This document shows, in pieces, positions 1-8,070 of a DNA stretch of 35,025 nt. The notes beneath the pieces are model-generated. The model saw only the letters and a program-made list of their open reading frames with translations. It was not told where the DNA came from and did not search any database. Origin of the DNA: Cyclobacteriaceae bacterium (GTDB lineage Bacteria; Bacteroidota; Bacteroidia; Cytophagales; Cyclobacteriaceae). The position numbers were made by a program, and so were the translations under genes. Numbering within the stretch: the stretch's first letter is position 1; every line of letters starts with the position of its first letter. The stretch spans positions 1 through 35,025 of the forward strand of contig JABFSO010000051.1 in assembly GCA_013140555.1 (NCBI GenBank), given 5' to 3'.

Positions 1-387
1 CTTGAATTTGTCACACTTAGTATGATTATCAATAAATTCCGATATAATTTCCCAAGACTCTTCTCGTGATCGATAGCAAATAGCAGGAACAAGCATCGGC
101 TCTGAACCAATGAAATGTTTAATTACGACTGTGTCCTTTAAAGGGGTATTTTTAATTAGCGGCACAAATTTAACATCATAATAAAGGAAAAAACCATGCG
201 GGTGGTCATAGAAAAAAACCAATATTAAATCCCTATTATTCTCGCGTACTACAATTGCTGAATCTCCAGTGGTTTCTTTAGACCAGTAATTTTGATCATA
301 GTTATAGATTATCTTTTTTATGAAATCTTCATCTGGATCCTCTACCTCGTCTCCTAGCGGAGATCTATAAGTGCACCTAGTCTTCAT
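1..387 (-). CDS. Partial hypothetical protein, possibly an Imm1-like immunity protein
   Basis: The frame reads from an ATG at 387 leftwards without a stop to the window edge, so 129 residues are visible and the C-terminus is missing. The product is acidic and aromatic-rich, with no signal peptide or membrane segment. The end of the visible part (GSEPMLVPAICY, then a helix ending in EFIDNH) resembles the closing segment of Imm1-type immunity proteins; this is by-eye similarity only. It lies on the same strand as the toxin gene (1601-7429) and its probable immunity gene (1210-1593), as expected of an accumulated orphan immunity gene. It could equally be an unrelated cytosolic protein. The open frame is convincing; the family call is weak. 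Confidence 0.6.
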   Translation of the reverse strand, partial: MKTRCTYRSPLGDEVEDPDEDFIKKIIYNYDQNYWSKETTGDSAIVVRENNRDLILVFFYDHPHGFFLYYDVKFVPLIKNTPLKDTVVIKHFIGSEPMLVPAICYRSREESWEIISEFIDNHTKCDKFK

Positions 388-826
388 AACTACTGTTTTG
401 CCTTTAAAACTTTAGATTTCAACAATAGACCACTACTGGTCTTCCATTGGATAATTTTGACTTCCTGAACTTTCATAGCTTTTAAGACATATTCCATTTG
501 CCCGACACACATGTTACAAGTTACCCTATCTACAAATACAATTACTTTATAGTGTTGTGATCGAAATTATCTAAAAAGATAGGTATATAGATTGAATAAT
601 CCGAGGAGTGGGTTGATGGGTCTATTAACTGCTAGAGTAGCTTATGAGAGCAGACTAGACTAACATTAGGTTCGATGTCACTAGTTGCAAACTAAGGACA
701 GCAATTTAGACTAACACAAGCTGCCGATAGCTGAAGGGGAAAACTAAGGATAGCAATTGAGGTTGGCACCAACTAAAGATAGCTGAGGGATTTAATCCGA
801 AATAATTACTACATTAGTGTATCAAA
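388..826. other. Gene-poor interval with a diverged tandem duplication
   Basis: No frame with coding character was found here on either strand. The stretch is AT-rich and contains the imperfect 50-base direct duplication at 690-790 and a small hairpin, GTTGG-CA-CCAAC, near 763-774. It probably holds the promoters of the flanking divergent genes, but no clear TAnnTTTG element was picked out. Confidence 0.4.
690..790. repeat. Imperfect ~50-base tandem duplication
   Basis: Copy 1 (690-740) and copy 2 (742-790) both begin AACTAAGGAYAGCAATT and both end with GATAGCTGA followed by a G-rich tail. The middle of each copy has diverged. The copies are non-coding. They could be a decayed repeat unit or remnants of small inserted elements. 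Confidence 0.5.
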
Positions 827-1132
827 ATGATTAATGATATCCAATTCAAATTTAGAGAACGCTTACAAAGCAATTCCTCGATTCCGTATAAAGAAATTTG
901 TGAAATTATGAGTGCTTTCCAAATTGCTTCAGGACAAAACTTTGCTATCGGTAAAACTAAAGCCTTGCTAGATTTTATCAAACAAGGTAAATCAATCATA
1001 ATTGAAAATTTCGATTATACAGACAAGAACAAAGAAGTATCGTCTATAAAAGAATTGGTCAATATCTTTAAAGACATTGACCAATTTGTTGATCTATCGA
1101 ATGATAAAGATTTTAAAGAATATTTTGCTTAA
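827..1132 (+). CDS. Hypothetical protein, 101 residues
   Basis: An ATG-started frame of 101 codons ending in TAA, on the strand opposite to both neighbours. The product is lysine- and aspartate-rich and predicted helical, without signal peptide, membrane segment or cysteine pair; I recognise no family. No clear Shine-Dalgarno sequence precedes the ATG, which is usual for Bacteroidota. A 61-codon frame on the other strand (814-999) overlaps it and looks less protein-like. Its place beside a toxin/immunity pair makes a small accessory or orphan immunity role possible, but nothing in the sequence shows this. Confidence 0.45.
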   Translation: MINDIQFKFRERLQSNSSIPYKEICEIMSAFQIASGQNFAIGKTKALLDFIKQGKSIIIENFDYTDKNKEVSSIKELVNIFKDIDQFVDLSNDKDFKEYFA

Positions 1133-1209
1133 TGAACTATTGTGGATTTTTCATAAGTAATCCAATAATTAGCAGGTAAAAATATTTAATTAACATTCCT
1201 TAATAATCC

Positions 1210-1593
1210 TTACGGATAATTGGTTGGATTTTTTTGATTATACTTCTCTATATAGTCTCGCCACTCCCGCATCAACTCGTATACTTCAGCGGTAGGTATT
1301 ACTGCATCCACCTTACCACCTTCAAAAATATTCTTTACTTTAGCATTTTCCTTATCGCACTCTATCATATACATTTCATAACCAAAACCGTCATAATTTT
1401 TCAACTTGCCGCTTAATACTTCTTCTAATTTTGATACTATTTCTTTGACGTAATCGGGATTGAATGAAAGGTTATTGATCTCATCGTAAAAAAACCATCC
1501 ATATTGGATGGGATTTTCAATATCGACAATCGGTCTTTCTTTTTCTATTCCATTTGGGGTTGAATATTTGTGAATATTAAATTTATACTTCAT
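1210..1593 (-). CDS. Putative immunity protein for the upstream EndoU-type toxin
   Basis: A 127-residue cytosolic-looking protein with no signal peptide, rich in Tyr, Glu and Asn. It starts 7 bases after the toxin stop codon, on the same strand, so the two genes are almost certainly co-transcribed. Polymorphic toxins usually have their immunity gene directly downstream, and size, charge and position fit. Visible landmarks are YGWFFYDE near residue 31, EMYMIECDKEN around residue 73, and a C-terminal helix with MREWRDYIEKYN. I cannot name its family; the immunity role rests on position. Confidence 0.75.
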   Translation of the reverse strand: MKYKFNIHKYSTPNGIEKERPIVDIENPIQYGWFFYDEINNLSFNPDYVKEIVSKLEEVLSGKLKNYDGFGYEMYMIECDKENAKVKNIFEGGKVDAVIPTAEVYELMREWRDYIEKYNQKNPTNYP

Positions 1594-1600
1594 TGAGATT

Positions 1601-4600
1601 TTAATTTTTTGCTGGAAAATAAGAACCTATAGCTCCGTCTGACATATAATAAAAATGTATTTCTACTTTTCCATCGCTTGATAATCCAAAATATTCATTA
1701 CTACCGGGCTTTGTAGGATCATATTTTCCATTATTATTTGCAATTGCATACTCTACTTCATCTAATATTTTAGCCTCATTCCAAGCATCTGGGAAGAATG
1801 TAGATTTACCCGCATTATTTGTCTTAACTAATTCAGTACCATTTTGCAATTTGATTACTGGGTTAGCTTCATACACTCCATTACCGCTTGCATCCATTAC
1901 CTTGTTTCTAAATTCAAATGTTGCTGTTCGGTTGTTGGCTATGTAGTCATCTAATGCAATTTTACTATGACATCCGTTAAAACCTGTGTTGCTAGCATTG
2001 ATATCTATTCTTAAAACATGAGATTTTTTAGCTATTACTTTATTTGTAATGTCAGTGACTTCAATCCAATTGGCGTGTTTGATACCAAGCCAATTTTTAA
2101 TGTTCTGGAATTCTGCTTCAGAAACATTCTTCGGCTTATATCCCTTCGTAGCTAAATAATTTAGCTCCTGAGCGTAAGCGCCTTTTAAATTCCCTGCTGC
2201 ATCAACTATATCTGCTTTGGTAGGAATTGTGGCAAGATAAATGTCATCTCCTCTCTCAATTGCCTTCTCAAGCCAAGGTTTGTTGTAAGCGCTCCACCAA
2301 GAAGATGCATCATAATAGTAATCAGGTTTATTAAGAATATTTATGCCTCCCTTTGTTTCGCCAAGTCCCACATTTTTAAACGAACCAAATTCATTAAGTA
2401 GATTTGCAATGTCAGGCCTAAATCTCCCAAGTATTGTGGTTACCTTACTTGTACTGAGCGAAACGGTTCTTCCGGAAATAGTTAATTGCCTTGAAACAAC
2501 TCCCGAAAGCACTTTTAACTTATCAGAATTGGTCAATAATAAATCTGATAATTTGGTTTTAAACACATCATCACTAACATTTAATACAGATGACTTGAAT
2601 GCTCCAAAGTCATCATTGAAAACAGCAAAAGCATTATAGTTGCCGTTAGTGTTTCCCAATAATATTCTACCATCATCCAAGTCAAATTTAACATAGTAGC
2701 CATCGGTTAAAACCGCATCATACAAAGATGTACCCGTTTCATTTGCAAAAGATTTTGCATTTGATAAAACATTAGTATTGGGGTTGGCCCAAATTAAATT
2801 TGTTTCGTCAAGGTTCTTCCATGAAATATTTTCAGAAGATGCCTTACCTATTAATTTATTTAGTGAGCCAGATATAATACCATTATTACTTGCGACAACT
2901 TTACTGCTTTCGATATAATTCGCTTGGTCGTCTAAAAGCTCTACAAATTCTTCTTGCTGAGAAAGTTTTTGTTTAGTCGCATCATCCAAGTTATCCCAAC
3001 CACCTCCAGGCCTTTTAAGATCGGCAAGGTATTTTTTAAATGTTTGGATCTGAACCGATAAAAATAAGCGTAAACTTTGTTTGTTTTGAATAGCTGTATT
3101 AACGTAATCGGGGATATTTTTTATTACATTCTTTACTCCTTTGGCTGCATTTTTTAATCCCACGACTGCCATCACTACATTGAAGGCGTTTACGGTCTTA
3201 GCATAGTTTGAATTGGGGTCGATGCTTCCCGTGTTGATAGCAATATTACTTCCAGCTGCCACTATTTCAGTAATTGCCCAGATTCTCCTTGCCCAAGTAA
3301 CCTTTGTTGCAAGAGCGACACCACCACTTGTTGCGATTGTGATGGCATCAAAGGTGATCATAACACCTTTTTCTACTGCGTCATTAAATTCCTTTTGTGT
3401 TTTGTATTGCAAAAAAATAGCAGGTACTACGCAAAGGTTTTCTCCTATCGGTTCAATTCCATTTATCACAGATTCAACTAAAGGGAGTTCCTGCTTAGTC
3501 AATATTATAATAGGGTCAAGAGGACTTAATTGGACCGGATCAAAGTCATCGTCTTTTACCCAAGATGGGACTGAAATGCTTCCATTTGGGGAGGTCGTAG
3601 AGACTAAGTATTTGACATACCTTTTTATTTCGACTCTAGCTCCATTTAGATCACCTTCAAATTTGGCTTCTCCAAGCGCTGGCATTAAAATATCAATGAT
3701 TGGTCCATTGCTTGGCGCAGAGAACTTGAAAGGAGCCAATGAAACAACCTGCCCAATAAGATCTGTGTTTGTAAAAGGCTTTATTCTTTCTATCCAGATT
3801 TCAGGCTTGAGTTTGTAAATAGCACAAAGACCACTAATGAAAGACGTGAAATTATCACCATCCCAAGGATTAATAGATTTGTCTTGAATTTTGGAAATTA
3901 GGTTCAATAACAACTTGTTATCTGCTTTCTCAAGTAATGCGATAAAATCTTTGTAATTAGAAGAATTGATTGCTGACATCAATCGCAAGATTGTTATCTC
4001 CCTTTTCTCCCATATCGACTCACTCGAATTTCCCAACTGTTCAATCCCTTTACTCAAATTTTCCCAGGTCAACCTTCTAAGGGCTGCTAAACAGACACCT
4101 CCGTCATATACCAAACCGGTTAATTCATCATTAGTGAAACTTTGTCTGGCAAAAAGCTTTTCTAATTTTTCAGAATCTGATTCAATTTTTAAAATTGAGC
4201 ATTGATTTGAATTTTTATCCTTTGAAATCAAGGACAATAGAGAGTTTATCATTGTACATGAGGCATCTGGTTTGAATAAGCTTAATGTCTCCCAGTTTGG
4301 CTTTTGCTCATTGATTTTTAATTTAATGGTCTCTTTTATTGAAGTGGGATCCGAAGGTTTTACCCAAGCAGTTAAATTGCATATACTATAAGTACATTGA
4401 TCGTTTAGGATCGCAATCATTGCATTCCCAGAACTCGAGACTTCAACAGAATAGGGCATCTCTTTACTTGATGCATCTCGATAAACTACTTTTCCAGCTT
4501 CTATAAAAGCGTTGTAAGAAGCTAAAAGGGTTTTGCTCTCATCATCCGTATATTCACGGTATCCTGTTCTCAAATAGGGTCTATCTTTGTCTAGTGTTCC

Positions 4601-7429
4601 GACCAGTTTCCTACCTGGAACTCCAAATACAACTCTTGTAATAATGTTACCAACCAAATCAATGCCATCGTTAATTCTATTTTCCGAATCCTTATCATCC
4701 TCAAACAATCCCATCACAATCTCCGGATAGCGCATCCTGTCCCATTGGTATTTGTATAATGCAGTGCCAGACAATGTATAATCCATCAGGTTGTTGGTAC
4801 TTCCTTGAGGCTTCATTGTATATTTCTCATCCGCAAATGGGTGCTGCAGCGTAAATGCGCCATGGCCCAACTCATGCGCTATCGTGCGGACTATCGCTTC
4901 CTCGCTGCCATTTTTATCAACGAAAATAAATCCGCACTCTTTGCTGCGTGGCATGAAGCCCGCCAACGTGCTTCTCTTGGGGTTCTTTACTAAAAACAAA
5001 TAGTAGGTATTAGGCTGTAGGTTTGCCTTGTAGGCATTCACTACTTTGCGCATGTCGGGGCTGTAGTTACTCAGCAGTCCACTGCCGCCATCGTCAAACG
5101 GATCGATACCCGGCACATCGAAATTGGAAGCAAAGGTGATGTTCCACTTTACTACTGCCTGTCCATAAATTTTATTGAGTTGTGTGCGCAGTACATCTTC
5201 GCTGTAAGGATACTTGTTTCCATTTACCGGAACGATCACCAAGTCTTTAACAATTTGATCGTAGGTAATCACACTCAGTTTACCTAGGACTTGAGTCTTG
5301 GTCACTGGTGAATTGTCATTGGTCACTGGGGCTTGCGCATCGTAGAGAGCGATGAGTTCGCTTTCCACACCGTCTCCGGCACCTAAAATGCTAATAGTAG
5401 ATTGGTCATTGGTCATTGAGGTGGAGCCACCATTGACTAGTGACCATTGACTATTGACCATTGCCCCATTAAGTTCAAAGCGTATCTTTGATTTATCGAT
5501 GCCAGTCCCTTCAAGCTGCGCAATGACATTGTCGGCCTGCCCTGTGGCAACAGACTTCCACGAGAGGTATTGGTCTTCTACTTTTGTGTAGGTAGACGCA
5601 ATCGGATCATACCGTTTTGCATCAAAGCCAAACTTCTGATCTTGTGCTTCTGCAAACTTTAATTTGAGGTTGTACTCGCGCTTAGCAGCTGCTGTTGCAA
5701 TAGCGGCTGTGGTGGTGTGTACTTTTCCTTTACTGTCAATAATATATCCTTTGCCACTGCTATCTACCACCGAAGCAGTAGTACCCGCAGGTACTTCCGT
5801 GCGCTTACCGCTTCCATCTACAATCACCACGCTACCATTGCTGCCTGGCGTAACCGTAGCTGTGCCCGGCACGGTGATTAGTGTGCTGGTGACGGCTGCG
5901 TTTTCATCAAACTGTTGGGGAAGATTCCTCTCAATGCTATCGAGTTTTTGATCGATCTTGTTCAACGTCTCGCTCAAATCATCCATCAGAGCCATCACGC
6001 CTGCTGGGATCACTTCTACTCCGGCTCCGGTCACGTTCATGTAACCGTTCACCATCCGCATTTCATTGTTGACGTTGATGTTGGTGAACTCGGCTTTTAC
6101 TTTTGCCTGATTGAAATACGAAACTTCAATCACGCCCTCACCCGAGAAGGTGCCGTTGCTGCCTGACACTTTACTGAGCACCACATCAAAATCTCCTGCC
6201 TTAATGACATCGCCTATTTTCAAGCTATTGATTAACTGCGAGGGGTCCAGATTAAATGGAGTAAGTGGAACACCACATGAATATTGAATGCCCGGATTAT
6301 CTTTGGTGGTCACATTTGTCACTAGCGAATAGTCACTCGTGAAGGTGCCACAACCGGCATTGACTTGAAATTCGTAGCGTGTGTTTGGCTGAAGTGAGTT
6401 GACGGTCACATTTGGCGTAAGTGATTGATTCGTGTACCAGTTACCCGTATTTGCAAATCGATAGCGCAGCGCATAAGTCGTTTGATTCGATGCTCCATCC
6501 CAACTCACATTAAAGCGCGTAGTTCCCACATCGCTAACCGAAATATTTTTTGGAGGTAAACAGGCATCGCCATATACAAATGTGTAGACCTGACTGTAGC
6601 CATTGTTTTTGAAAAGACTTAGTTCGTCCGCACCCGCATACGCATGTGCACGCAGCTGAAACGCATAGCGCCTGCCCGGCTCCAGCGGTGTTTCGGCAGG
6701 GCCATAGATGATTGTCGTTTCACTGGTCGTAGTTTGAAAAATAACCGGTGACGTTAATATCGCATCATTCGGGTTGCGTGTGGACGGCCAAACTTCCACT
6801 AACTTAAAATCATACTCCGCATTGAATGCGCTGTTGGGGGTGCCCCGATGGCGAGGTGTCCACTGGAAGATAACTTGTTGTGGATCTTGAATGCGAATCT
6901 TCTCATTGTCGGCCGGCACGTTTACAATAGGAGGATCATTTAAAATCAACCAAGCTACTGCGCATCCGGTATTCGAAATTTTAACACCGCGATTGTATTC
7001 GATTACTTCAAAACAAAATTGATAAAGGCCTTCCGGCAAAGCACCGCGTTGTTCGATCTCGCGTTGCGTGATGCCGGTGAAATTTAAATTGCGCGGATCG
7101 AAGTAAGCCGCCAGATCAGAGCTGATCAATTGCAATGGTACACCACCCAACAACGTAACAGGCGGTGGCATGAACTCCGGCTTCGTCTCAATTTTTATTC
7201 CATTGCCCTCGATGCGTAAGCGAAAGCGAACGTTCAGTTCAGGACGGGTAGCATCAATCAGGAAAGCCGTTACCCGTAATCGCTCCGAACCCGGTGCCGC
7301 ATAATCCGACAGGTACAATGAATACGGAGGCGTCAACTGCACCGTGGATTGGACGGGGAAGACTTGGCCCTCACTCATTAATGAGGCCACCGTCAATAAA
7401 AAAAGTAATATGGTTTTAATTCGTGTCAA
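1601..7429 (-). CDS. Polymorphic toxin: fibronectin-III, zinc-protease motif, C-terminal EndoU-type nuclease
   Basis: A 1942-residue exported protein. A short signal peptide (hydrophobic ILLFLLTVASL) precedes a beta-rich N-terminal region, a fibronectin-III domain (about 287-375) and a short coiled coil (about 480-510). A metzincin-like motif, HELGHGAFTLQH, has zinc-ligand candidates H852, H856 and H863, catalytic E853, and a possible Met-turn NLMDY (Met about 882). The region about 960-1660 is mostly helical and low in GC. A pre-toxin module (about 1664-1810) contains YYDASSWWSAYNKPWL. The last 127 residues match the bacterial EndoU nuclease pattern: GCHS with candidate catalytic His 1821, STFFPDAWNEAKILDE around 1876, and a final SYFP. 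There is no T9SS tail, so the route across the outer membrane is unknown. The only usable start is a TTG inside a heptamer array; an in-frame TGA lies two codons upstream and no ATG fits. Two further heptamer arrays are translated within it. The nuclease call is by motif memory, not a search. Confidence 0.85.
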   Translation of the reverse strand: MTRIKTILLFLLTVASLMSEGQVFPVQSTVQLTPPYSLYLSDYAAPGSERLRVTAFLIDATRPELNVRFRLRIEGNGIKIETKPEFMPPPVTLLGGVPLQLISSDLAAYFDPRNLNFTGITQREIEQRGALPEGLYQFCFEVIEYNRGVKISNTGCAVAWLILNDPPIVNVPADNEKIRIQDPQQVIFQWTPRHRGTPNSAFNAEYDFKLVEVWPSTRNPNDAILTSPVIFQTTTSETTIIYGPAETPLEPGRRYAFQLRAHAYAGADELSLFKNNGYSQVYTFVYGDACLPPKNISVSDVGTTRFNVSWDGASNQTTYALRYRFANTGNWYTNQSLTPNVTVNSLQPNTRYEFQVNAGCGTFTSDYSLVTNVTTKDNPGIQYSCGVPLTPFNLDPSQLINSLKIGDVIKAGDFDVVLSKVSGSNGTFSGEGVIEVSYFNQAKVKAEFTNINVNNEMRMVNGYMNVTGAGVEVIPAGVMALMDDLSETLNKIDQKLDSIERNLPQQFDENAAVTSTLITVPGTATVTPGSNGSVVIVDGSGKRTEVPAGTTASVVDSSGKGYIIDSKGKVHTTTAAIATAAAKREYNLKLKFAEAQDQKFGFDAKRYDPIASTYTKVEDQYLSWKSVATGQADNVIAQLEGTGIDKSKIRFELNGAMVNSQWSLVNGGSTSMTNDQSTISILGAGDGVESELIALYDAQAPVTNDNSPVTKTQVLGKLSVITYDQIVKDLVIVPVNGNKYPYSEDVLRTQLNKIYGQAVVKWNITFASNFDVPGIDPFDDGGSGLLSNYSPDMRKVVNAYKANLQPNTYYLFLVKNPKRSTLAGFMPRSKECGFIFVDKNGSEEAIVRTIAHELGHGAFTLQHPFADEKYTMKPQGSTNNLMDYTLSGTALYKYQWDRMRYPEIVMGLFEDDKDSENRINDGIDLVGNIITRVVFGVPGRKLVGTLDKDRPYLRTGYREYTDDESKTLLASYNAFIEAGKVVYRDASSKEMPYSVEVSSSGNAMIAILNDQCTYSICNLTAWVKPSDPTSIKETIKLKINEQKPNWETLSLFKPDASCTMINSLLSLISKDKNSNQCSILKIESDSEKLEKLFARQSFTNDELTGLVYDGGVCLAALRRLTWENLSKGIEQLGNSSESIWEKREITILRLMSAINSSNYKDFIALLEKADNKLLLNLISKIQDKSINPWDGDNFTSFISGLCAIYKLKPEIWIERIKPFTNTDLIGQVVSLAPFKFSAPSNGPIIDILMPALGEAKFEGDLNGARVEIKRYVKYLVSTTSPNGSISVPSWVKDDDFDPVQLSPLDPIIILTKQELPLVESVINGIEPIGENLCVVPAIFLQYKTQKEFNDAVEKGVMITFDAITIATSGGVALATKVTWARRIWAITEIVAAGSNIAINTGSIDPNSNYAKTVNAFNVVMAVVGLKNAAKGVKNVIKNIPDYVNTAIQNKQSLRLFLSVQIQTFKKYLADLKRPGGGWDNLDDATKQKLSQQEEFVELLDDQANYIESSKVVASNNGIISGSLNKLIGKASSENISWKNLDETNLIWANPNTNVLSNAKSFANETGTSLYDAVLTDGYYVKFDLDDGRILLGNTNGNYNAFAVFNDDFGAFKSSVLNVSDDVFKTKLSDLLLTNSDKLKVLSGVVSRQLTISGRTVSLSTSKVTTILGRFRPDIANLLNEFGSFKNVGLGETKGGINILNKPDYYYDASSWWSAYNKPWLEKAIERGDDIYLATIPTKADIVDAAGNLKGAYAQELNYLATKGYKPKNVSEAEFQNIKNWLGIKHANWIEVTDITNKVIAKKSHVLRIDINASNTGFNGCHSKIALDDYIANNRTATFEFRNKVMDASGNGVYEANPVIKLQNGTELVKTNNAGKSTFFPDAWNEAKILDEVEYAIANNNGKYDPTKPGSNEYFGLSSDGKVEIHFYYMSDGAIGSYFPAKN
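5301..5328. repeat. In-gene heptamer array (GTCAYTG type), four units
   Basis: Four in-register 7-base units: GTCACTG, GTGAATT, GTCATTG, GTCACTG. A short stretch of the second repeat family (CCTAGGACTTGAG, 5283-5295) adjoins it. The array lies inside the toxin gene and is translated as PVTNDNSPVTK. The unit whose TGA would fall in the reading frame is the degenerate one, so the frame stays open. Confidence 0.75.
5405..5461. repeat. In-gene inverted heptamer arrays with a GGTGG-AG-CCACC core
   Basis: Two GTCATTG units (5405-5418) are followed by the perfect inverted repeat GGTGG-AG-CCACC (5420-5431) and then four units of the opposite orientation: TGACTAG, TGACCAT, TGACTAT, TGACCAT (5434-5461). 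The whole block can fold back on itself. It is translated within the toxin gene as MVNSQWSLVNGG and STSMTNDQ. Confidence 0.75.
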
Positions 7430-7553
7430 TGGTCAGTGGTCAATAGTCAATAGTCATTGGTCATTAAGTCATTAGTCATTAAGTCGATAGTCATTGGTCA
7501 TTAAGTCAATAGTTAGTAGATGGTCTTACTAATGAATATTGACAAATGACTAT
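7425..7553. repeat. Left heptamer array flanking the four-helix-bundle gene
   Basis: From 7425 to about 7515 the sequence is a tandem series of GTCAATG, GTCAGTG, GTCAATA, GTCATTG and GTCATTA units, with occasional one-base spacers. It ends with a reversed stretch (ATTGACAAATGACTAT, about 7538-7553), so GTCAATAGTTAGTA and TACTAATGAATATTGAC can pair as an imperfect hairpin. The array overlaps the TTG start of the toxin gene on one side and touches the stop codon of the four-helix-bundle gene on the other. Confidence 0.85.
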
Positions 7554-7967
7554 CTATATATCATTTAAGCCATAGGGTTCTATTGGTTCATTTATTTCTT
7601 TTGAGTCTGGTTTCGGGCCGATCGTTTTTATATAGTTGTTTAGCATTTTTACTAAAATAGTCAATGAAGCAGAATACTCGGAAAATCTTTGCTCACTTAT
7701 TAGGTTCCGGTTTTTAGCCTTCGTCAACCAAGTCTTTGTTTCGTACAGAGAACCACGAGAATAATAGGCAAAATTCTTTTCTTCCTTAAAATGATATCTG
7801 CCATAACCTTCACTCAAATTTGCCGCAATAGAATCTACTGCTCGTATCAATTGCTTTCCTACCGTGTCCTTTTCTAAATAATTCCAACCGGTTACATCCT
7901 GCCACACTTTCTCTCCTATTTCCATTGCCTGATTGTAAATCTTCAAATCATTCAAGTTTTTGCTCAT
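7554..7967 (-). CDS. Four helix bundle protein (23S rRNA intervening-sequence protein family)
   Basis: A 137-residue protein with the hallmarks of the 23S rRNA intervening-sequence (IVP) / four-helix-bundle family: a short N-terminus NDLKIYNQAMEIGEKVW, the diagnostic AANLSEGYGR (about residues 48-57), then FAYYSRGSLYETKTWL and a last long helix. The usual family length is about 115-125 residues, so the C-terminal NEPIEPYG-type tail is a small extension. Relatives are found inside split 23S rRNA genes, as scattered orphan genes, and as the Avd accessory protein of diversity-generating retroelements. No rRNA or reverse transcriptase is present here. Heptamer arrays in opposite orientation flank the gene on both sides, and it interrupts an otherwise coherent gene train, so I infer it was inserted. 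Its molecular function is not known to me beyond possible nucleic-acid binding. Confidence 0.9.
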   Translation of the reverse strand: MSKNLNDLKIYNQAMEIGEKVWQDVTGWNYLEKDTVGKQLIRAVDSIAANLSEGYGRYHFKEEKNFAYYSRGSLYETKTWLTKAKNRNLISEQRFSEYSASLTILVKMLNNYIKTIGPKPDSKEINEPIEPYGLNDI

Positions 7968-7991
7968 ATCCTCACCGCTTACCTGTACTAA

Positions 7992-8067
7992 ACATTGGTC
8001 ATAGGTATTGATTACAAATGACTAATGACTACTGTCTATTGACCAATGACTAATGACCATTGACCAG
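7992..8067. repeat. Right heptamer array flanking the four-helix-bundle gene
   Basis: Seven perfectly phased 7-base units run from 8019 to 8067: TGACTAA, TGACTAC, TGTCTAT, TGACCAA, TGACTAA, TGACCAT, TGACCAG. Their orientation is opposite to the main part of the left array. The inner end (CATTGGTCATA, 7993-8003) is reversed and can pair with the first units. ACAAATGACTA occurs at the inner edge of both flanking arrays (about 7542 and 8014). The array ends three bases from the barrel gene's stop codon. Confidence 0.85.
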
Positions 8068-8070
8068 CAA

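Noticed and set aside
1601-1800. T9SS sorting tail on the toxin
   Set aside because: The C-terminus is the EndoU-type domain ending SYFPAKN, with no PNP motif or beta-sandwich tail.
7554-7967. Diversity-generating retroelement with an Avd-type protein
   Set aside because: No reverse transcriptase frame and no template/variable repeat pair were seen; the protein fits the general IVP family better.
7425-8067. Heptamer arrays as a CRISPR array
   Set aside because: Units are 7 bases with no unique spacers of constant length, and no cas genes are present.
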